From a virus, in IMG/VR virus record IMGVR_UViG_3300042463_001151, positions 1 through 36,442 of that record: a DNA stretch of 36,442 nt; one strand, 5' to 3'. Positions within the stretch are counted from its first letter, which is position 1; each line of letters opens with the position of its first letter. Position numbers and translations under genes: made by a program. The notes under the pieces are model-generated. The model saw only the letters and a program-made list of their open reading frames with translations. It ran no database searches and was not told where the DNA came from. Positions 32,982 through 36,442 of the stretch are shown here, piece after piece.

Positions 32982-33709
32982 TGAACTGGAACGAAACACT
33001 AATCAGAGCAAGCTCTGTCGGTTATTTAATGACCGAACCTGTAACTAAAGCAGATAAAGAAGCTGGAGTATTATCAAAGACTGCACAAAAACATTTAATT
33101 GAAGTTTATATCGCTGAAAAATACGGAAGAAAGCGAGATATACAAACAAAGCAAATGAAGAAAGGCATTGAAGCTGAACAAGATTCTATTGATTTATTAT
33201 CAATGTATCTTAAATTACCATTTAGCAAAAATGAAGAACGATTTAAAAATGATTTTATAACAGGATTGCCAGATATTATAAATGGCGATACAATTATTGA
33301 CATAAAGTCAAGTTATGATCTTTGGACATTCTTAGGTAATATACCAGACAAGTTAGATAACTTATACTATTGGCAAATGCAGTCTTATATGTGGCTTACA
33401 GGCACAAGAAAAGCTACTATTGCGTATTGTTTAGTCAATACACCAGAAAGCATTATTCAACAAGAGAAATATTATCTACTTAAAAAGATGGATGTAATTT
33501 CAGAAGAAAGTCCAGAATTTATCAAAGAAGCAATGAAGGTAGAATTCAATATGACATTTGATGATATATCAATTAATGAAAGAATACTTACGTTTAACGT
33601 AAATAGAAGTGAAGATGATATTTTACGCATTGAAAATAAAGTTCTAAAAGCTAGAACGTTTTTACAAGAATTAGAACAAACGCATTTAAACTTTAATAAT
33701 GAGTGCTAA
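32981..33709 (+). CDS. YqaJ/RecB-like PD-(D/E)XK exonuclease, 242 aa
   Basis: Catalytic core: the conserved E in KKGIEAEQDSIDLLSMYLKL (alpha-helix), then FITGLPDIINGDTIIDIKSS, which is the D-x(7)-D-x-K (G-x-P-D ... I-D-I-K) active site, followed by YYWQMQSYMWLTGTRKATIA (Q-x-x-x-Y motif of YqaJ/RecB). These are the hallmarks of the phage lambda-type exonuclease superfamily, which degrades one strand at double-strand ends for annealing. No annealase is recognised next to it. Overlaps the upstream gene as TAATG and the downstream gene by 11 bases. High confidence in family. Confidence 0.88.
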   Translation: MNWNETLIRASSVGYLMTEPVTKADKEAGVLSKTAQKHLIEVYIAEKYGRKRDIQTKQMKKGIEAEQDSIDLLSMYLKLPFSKNEERFKNDFITGLPDIINGDTIIDIKSSYDLWTFLGNIPDKLDNLYYWQMQSYMWLTGTRKATIAYCLVNTPESIIQQEKYYLLKKMDVISEESPEFIKEAMKVEFNMTFDDISINERILTFNVNRSEDDILRIENKVLKARTFLQELEQTHLNFNNEC

Positions 33710-34052
33710 TATCATAAGTGCTGTTCAAAATTTAAAATTAGCTCAAGAACAGTTTGAGGATTTTTGTAGGCAATATCCTGAAACAAAAGGAGAAAAATTA
33801 TTTAAAGTTTACGTTAGTAAAATTAATTGGATGTTTAATGATATTGTAACCCATCCATTTTTAACTGAAGAAGTAAGATCCGGTATTAAAAAAGAAATAA
33901 ATAGTGATATATTTGCTATACCAGCAATCCATGAAAAAGTTGCATTGTTAACCCCAGAGCAAAGAGAAATGATTGAGCTAACATTAGACGCAATGCTTGA
34001 CGGAGAGGAGGTAAAAATAGTAGATATAAAACATTTAAATGATGGAGGTTAG
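33699..34052 (+). CDS. Helical phage protein of unknown function, 117 aa
   Basis: MSANIISAVQNLKLAQEQFE begins a helical protein; KLFKVYVSKINWMFNDIVTH and VALLTPEQREMIELTLDAML follow. No motifs for an enzyme are evident. It overlaps the exonuclease gene (11 bases) and the zinc-ribbon gene (11 bases), so it is part of the recombination operon. Function unknown. Confidence 0.6.
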   Translation: MSANIISAVQNLKLAQEQFEDFCRQYPETKGEKLFKVYVSKINWMFNDIVTHPFLTEEVRSGIKKEINSDIFAIPAIHEKVALLTPEQREMIELTLDAMLDGEEVKIVDIKHLNDGG

Positions 34053-34218
34053 CGTTGTATATGAAGTAGCTGAAATAGTTTGTGACGCATGTTTAAATTA
34101 TCATGTAGCAGTTATAGAAACTGATATGATTAAATGGTTTGATGAAAGTGTTGAAGTAAGATATTTAGAAGAAATACAATGTCCGCATTGTGAAAAAATG
34201 ACAAAAATAAAAAGATAA
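34042..34218 (+). CDS. Zinc-ribbon microprotein, 58 aa
   Basis: The ATG at 34042 overlaps the end of the preceding gene; the stop TAA at 34216-34218 overlaps the next ATG as TAATG. The protein, MEVSVVYEVAEIVCDACLNY ... EEIQCPHCEKMTKIKR, has two Cys pairs (CDAC near 14-17 and CPHC near 47-50), the signature of a zinc ribbon. Such microproteins occur in phage operons and may bind DNA, RNA or host enzymes. Role not determined. Confidence 0.7.
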   Translation: MEVSVVYEVAEIVCDACLNYHVAVIETDMIKWFDESVEVRYLEEIQCPHCEKMTKIKR

Positions 34219-34481
34219 TGGCAAAGAAAAAAACAGAGATACCAAAAGAAATACAAGTTTATACAGAAGGATGTGATTTTTGTATGCAGTTTGATTATGA
34301 TGATCCTCATGTAATAGGGGCAAGCCCTGATGGTGATGGTGGATTAGAAATAGTATTAAAAGCATACCAAGATGCTGGTATTACTTTCGTGTGTCCAAAC
34401 ACTGGCAAAAAGCTTAGATTATTTTCAAGACCTTTGTCTGATGCAGGTAAAAAAATATTAGAAGATCAGCCCCCAGCTTAA
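34218..34481 (+). CDS. Small phage protein of unknown function, 87 aa
   Basis: MAKKKTEIPKEIQVYTEGCD, then FCMQFDYDDPHVIGASPDGD, and AGITFVCPNTGKKLRLFSRP. One CxxC-like pair (C19 and C22) plus a later C (VCP) suggest a partial zinc site. The middle DDPHVIGASPDGDGGLE resembles a loop often seen in metal-binding phage proteins. It is linked to the preceding zinc ribbon by TAATG. Function unknown. Confidence 0.55.
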   Translation: MAKKKTEIPKEIQVYTEGCDFCMQFDYDDPHVIGASPDGDGGLEIVLKAYQDAGITFVCPNTGKKLRLFSRPLSDAGKKILEDQPPA

Positions 34482-34485
34482 TAAA

Positions 34486-34557
34486 TGCTGGTTGGTGTAA
34501 TTGGCAACACTACAGATTTTGATTCTGTCATTCAAGGTTCAAATCCTTGACCAGTAA
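34486..34557 (+). tRNA. tRNA-Gln (anticodon UUG)
   Basis: Full cloverleaf in 72 bases: acceptor TGCTGGT with ACCAGTA (one G-T pair), D arm GTGT/ACAC, anticodon stem ACAGA/TCTGT with loop TTTTGAT (anticodon TTG at 34-36), a four-base variable loop and T arm CAAGG/CCTTG with loop TTCAAAT. The base after the acceptor is A (discriminator); no CCA is encoded. Gln codons are very frequent in the portal, scaffold and internal proteins, which may explain why the phage carries it. It sits between the 87-aa gene and the HNH gene in the rightward early unit. Confidence 0.93.
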
Positions 34558-34572
34558 CTAATAAATATTTTT

Positions 34573-34899
34573 ATGTCAGTTAATTTTAATAGTACAAGAT
34601 GTAGTTATTGTGAAAGAAGATTTACTGAAAGTAATTATAGAACAAAAGAACATATTGTTCCATTATCTAAAGGAGGGAATAATTATTTTGAGAACCTTGT
34701 ATGGATATGCAATGAGTGTAATAATTTTAGAGGCAATAAAGACTTGCCATATTTTTATAATCAAATAAATAATATACTTAATAACAATAGAACTATTAAG
34801 ATTAAAATTTACACTTATAATAGGCAAGATTTACAAAATATGGTTAAAAACTTATCCTATTATAAAACTAAAGAACTTATGATTTCTTATGAGCGTTAG
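34573..34899 (+). CDS. HNH endonuclease, 108 aa
   Basis: A single HNH domain: CSYCERRFTESNYRTKEHIV (zinc Cys pair, then EHIVPLSKGGNN as beta-hairpin and H-N core), followed by ENLVWICNECNNFRGNKDLP (second Cys pair, helix with N-x-x-R). It is the minimal free-standing form. HNH proteins serve as homing nucleases or host-DNA cleavage enzymes. The short size and place next to a tRNA suggest a mobile HNH. Its 3' end overlaps the convergent DUF6321-like gene by 23 bases. Confidence 0.85.
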   Translation: MSVNFNSTRCSYCERRFTESNYRTKEHIVPLSKGGNNYFENLVWICNECNNFRGNKDLPYFYNQINNILNNNRTIKIKIYTYNRQDLQNMVKNLSYYKTKELMISYER

Positions 34900-35161
34900 C
34901 AAACTTACGAGCTGCTTCAACACTACCAAATCCCCAAGCCTTAAGAGCTAATGCTTTACGAGTAGGTTCACCATTTGGTTTTTTCATAGCACCTAGCATA
35001 CCAGCAAAACGAGCTGCAAAAGAAACTCTACGAGGGTTAACGCCAGATTTAACAGGAGCTTTTAAATTACCACCTGTTTCTGCATTGTAAGATGCACGAC
35101 CTTTTGCATTTAAGCCACCTTTAGGATTTTTTCCTTCTTTTCTTTGCCAAGCTCCAGACAT
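34877..35161 (-). CDS. DUF6321-like small basic phage protein, 94 aa
   Basis: MSGAWQRKEGKNPKGGLNAK, then GRASYNAETGGNLKAPVKSG and NPRRVSFAARFAGMLGAMKK match the DUF6321 pattern I know from many phages ('GLNAKGRASYN ... GGNLKAPVxSG'). It is strongly basic. The C-terminal part ends KAWGFGSVEAARKFANAHKK. Function unknown; probably DNA-associated or a packaged protein. It is the last gene of the leftward operon, convergent with the HNH gene. Confidence 0.8.
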   Translation of the reverse strand: MSGAWQRKEGKNPKGGLNAKGRASYNAETGGNLKAPVKSGVNPRRVSFAARFAGMLGAMKKPNGEPTRKALALKAWGFGSVEAARKFANAHKKS

Positions 35162-35163
35162 AA

Positions 35164-35319
35164 TTATTTCTTTTCTTCTGATTTAATTTTCTTTTCTTGC
35201 TTTAGCATTTCAGGTGTTGGTTTTTTACCAGATCCAGCAGCTGCGCGGATGTTATCCCATAAACCTCTACGAGAATAAGAGCCATCTGCTCTTTTCATCA
35301 TTTTTAATTTACTTTTCAT
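35164..35319 (-). CDS. Conserved small basic phage protein, 51 aa
   Basis: Short gene whose ATG at 35319 forms TAATG with the upstream stop. MKSKLKMMKRADGSYSRRGL, then WDNIRAAAGSGKKPTPEMLK and a Lys/Glu end. 'RADGSYSxRGLWDNIRAxAGSGKKPT' is a motif I recall as widely conserved in phages together with the DUF6321 protein that follows here two bases later. Charge suggests a nucleic-acid-associated role; not proven. Confidence 0.75.
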   Translation of the reverse strand: MKSKLKMMKRADGSYSRRGLWDNIRAAAGSGKKPTPEMLKQEKKIKSEEKK

Positions 35320-35690
35320 TATTTTAAACTTAATAGGTATAATGTTGATGCAAACAACGCAGATATTTCATCTACTTGATTTTGAATCCAAGATTCTTGA
35401 TAAATATCTTTTCTTTCTTTTTCAATTAATTCATAAGCAGATTTAAAATATTTAACCACCTGTTCTGGATTTTTATAATCTACAGGGCTGTCAATTTGGT
35501 ATTTCATTGGTCTACCATGTATGCCACTTACGCTTTCTACTAAACCATCTGTTAAATCAAGAATACCATCATAAAACTTATTTAAAGCCTTATGTACTGC
35601 ATAAGAATCAGTTTGATGATGCCAAACGACAGCTTGATCAAAAGAATCTTTTAAATAAGATACAAAATATGAAAATTTTTCTTCAGACAT
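35319..35690 (-). CDS. Phage protein with possible ferritin/Dps-like fold (DUF5856-like), 123 aa
   Basis: The motif VVWHHQTDSYAVHKALNKFY (about 21-40), then DGILDLTDGLVESVSGIHGR, matches the phage DUF5856 pattern as I remember it ('HWQTKSYAxHKAxxxxYDxxDDLxDxxVE'). The His and acidic residues on consecutive helices recall ferritin-like Dps (W-x-x-x-G-x-x-F-x-x-L-H ... D-x-x-AE-R). If that holds, the two N-terminal helices carry metal or ferroxidase ligands and the role may be oxidative or DNA protection. This is inference from helical spacing. The protein is helical throughout, which fits. Confidence 0.65.
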   Translation of the reverse strand: MSEEKFSYFVSYLKDSFDQAVVWHHQTDSYAVHKALNKFYDGILDLTDGLVESVSGIHGRPMKYQIDSPVDYKNPEQVVKYFKSAYELIEKERKDIYQESWIQNQVDEISALFASTLYLLSLK

Positions 35691-35717
35691 GTTATAATAT
35701 TTTAGCTAAGATACGAA

Positions 35718-35996
35718 TTATTTCCAATTTTCAGACTTCCAAATAGCCAAATCTATTCCAGTTAGCCCATTAGGAGGCTCAGGATTGCCGTTTTTAAGCT
35801 CTTTTTGAGGCACTTGAATAAACTTGGCGCTAATTTTACCATCAAAAACTTTATGTGGCAAATTTGAGTCGGTTCTGTTGTAATTATCCATTAAATAATT
35901 CACCACTTGCTGAACAGATGTCAAATTTTGCTCTTTTTGAATCATATCCAACTTATATAAGTCAAATCTAACTCCAATTGGTTTACTTTTTGCCAT
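35718..35996 (-). CDS. Ribbon-helix-helix DNA-binding protein, 92 aa
   Basis: KPIGVRFDLYKLDMIQKEQN, then LTSVQQVVNYLMDNYNR, is the RHH plan: one beta-strand (IGVRFD), helix A (LYKLDMIQKEQN), turn and helix B (SVQQVVNYLMDNY). The C-terminal 45 residues look flexible (HKVFDGKISAKFIQVPQKEL, PEPPNGLTGID). RHH proteins bind short palindromes as dimers; the operon promoter carries TGTAGCTACA twice, so it is a good candidate autoregulator. No toxin gene is obvious beside it. Fold fairly confident; target inference. Confidence 0.7.
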   Translation of the reverse strand: MAKSKPIGVRFDLYKLDMIQKEQNLTSVQQVVNYLMDNYNRTDSNLPHKVFDGKISAKFIQVPQKELKNGNPEPPNGLTGIDLAIWKSENWK

Positions 35997-35999
35997 AAA

Positions 36000-36263
36000 T
36001 TAATAAGTATTTACATAAATAGGAGTTTGATCGCCAACATAAGCAGAAAAACAGTTGAATTCAAGAAATTCCCAAGCATCTTCTTCCGAAAGCTCTACAT
36101 CTACTTCCATTAAAAGTTTAACCATAATTTCTTTTGAGTAAACCAGTTGTCCATTATCGGTTAATCCAAGAATTGCTTTATCATACCCATTTGGGTTGTC
36201 TGATAAATTTGGTTTAAGGGCTAAACATTCTTCTGCTGTTTGTAAAATTAATTCTAAATCCAT
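36000..36263 (-). CDS. Small acidic phage protein of unknown function, 87 aa
   Basis: MDLELILQTAEECLALKPNL, then LGLTDNGQLVYSKEIMVKLL and VDVELSEEDAWEFLEFNCFS. It is acidic, helical and has no known motif. First gene after the palindrome pair and its promoter-like boxes, so it heads the leftward operon. It is three bases from the RHH gene. Function unknown. Confidence 0.6.
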   Translation of the reverse strand: MDLELILQTAEECLALKPNLSDNPNGYDKAILGLTDNGQLVYSKEIMVKLLMEVDVELSEEDAWEFLEFNCFSAYVGDQTPIYVNTY

Positions 36264-36286
36264 AGTGTTGTTTTTAAGTTTTTAAT

Positions 36287-36328
36287 TGTAGCTACAAAAT
36301 TAAGTTAATTATTCCAAATGTAGCTACA
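36287..36328. promoter_or_regulatory. Two palindromic operators
   Basis: TGTAGCTACA, a perfect 10-base palindrome, lies at 36287-36296 and 36319-36328, 32 bases apart (about three helical turns). Both are followed by AAATTAA-type sequence, so the larger repeat is about 27 bases. Candidate operators for the RHH protein at 35718. Confidence 0.6.
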
Positions 36329-36334
36329 AAATTA
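36295..36334 (-). promoter_or_regulatory. Leftward promoter boxes overlapping the operators
   Basis: Reading leftward, TAATTTTG occurs at 36334-36327 and 36302-36295, and TACATTTG at 36322-36315; all fit TAnnTTTG. Both TAATTTTG boxes are preceded by AATTAA-x-TTAAT sequence. The ATG of the first gene is 32 bases beyond the nearer box. The -33 elements are weak. Confidence 0.5.
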
Positions 36335-36386
36335 ATTTAATTTTCACCCATCCCTATCCTATAACCTACATACTTAATACCAATTG

Positions 36387-36442
36387 CTAGTCAAACCAAT
36401 GGCCATGATCCCATATAGATACAGGATAAATTGCACGACCAT
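36387..36442 (-). CDS. Possible C-terminal end of a leftward gene, truncated by the window edge
   Basis: From the right edge a leftward frame reads GRAIYPVSIWDHGHWFD and then stop at 36387-36389. The last residues look like a genuine protein end rather than random sequence, but 17 codons are too few for certainty. The gene would lie upstream of the operator region and its start is outside the window. Confidence 0.35.
   Translation of the reverse strand, partial: GRAIYPVSIWDHGHWFD

Noticed and set aside
1-36442. Diversity-generating retroelement acting on the repeated tail modules.
   Set aside because: No reverse transcriptase gene, template repeat or A-biased variable repeat is seen in the window.
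36264-36442. Replication origin in the AT-rich right end.
   Set aside because: Only two palindromes and promoter-like boxes are present; no iterons, and the initiator gene is elsewhere.

Overview
The window is a 36 kb piece of an AT-rich double-stranded DNA phage genome with a short-tailed (podovirus-type) morphogenesis block. The likely host is a member of the Bacteroidota: several intergenic spaces carry the TAnnTTTG -7 box of that phylum, start codons have A/T-rich leaders without Shine-Dalgarno sequences, and the replication proteins (a VirE-N/BT4734-type primase-helicase and a Lin1244/Lin1753-type initiator) are typical of Bacteroidota phages and prophages. The gene order large terminase, portal, scaffold, major capsid, ring/adaptor proteins, P22 gp10-like stabilisation ('muzzle') protein, then internal/ejection proteins resembles crAss-like and related Bacteroidota podoviruses. 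No tail sheath, tape measure, integrase, lysis gene, RNA polymerase or DNA polymerase is visible. Both edges cut a gene, so the genome continues on both sides.

Layout. 1-26070 is one leftward late block. From right to left it holds a conserved 221-aa protein, a coiled-coil protein beside the terminase, TerL, a promoter, portal, two small virion proteins, scaffold, major capsid protein with a strong terminator, a 299-aa protein with a second terminator, a second promoter, two ring proteins, a GroES-like co-chaperonin, a third ring protein, a 2053-aa gp10/muzzle-like protein with long Thr-rich linkers and repeated Cys modules, a separate 182-aa protein that looks like the displaced C-terminus of that muzzle, a cupin, a glycine-rich internal protein, a 474-aa protein, and at least 1473 codons of a giant polyvalent (ejected) protein.

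26100-26900 is a small rightward island of two tandem paralogues with its own promoter and terminator. 26876-30853 is the leftward replication block: two tiny basic proteins, a winged helix protein, SSB, primase-helicase, initiator and a Cro-like helix-turn-helix protein. A 124-bp divergent promoter region (30854-30977) separates it from a rightward early block (30978-34899) with small proteins, NinG, a PD-(D/E)XK exonuclease, a zinc-ribbon microprotein, tRNA-Gln(UUG) and an HNH endonuclease. 34877-36263 is a convergent leftward operon of conserved small phage proteins, including a ribbon-helix-helix protein and a possible Dps-like fold, headed by two copies of a perfect palindrome that look like operators.

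The most interesting points are: (i) the apparent division of a gp10/muzzle protein into two polypeptides by a Thr-rich, repeat-bearing cassette; (ii) the same Thr/Ala/Pro tract at the extreme C-terminus of two other small proteins; (iii) a co-chaperonin gene embedded among the portal-ring genes; (iv) the palindromic operator pair plus an RHH protein; and (v) a recurring AT-rich sequence around promoters. Family assignments are from memory of the protein families and visible motifs; no search was run.
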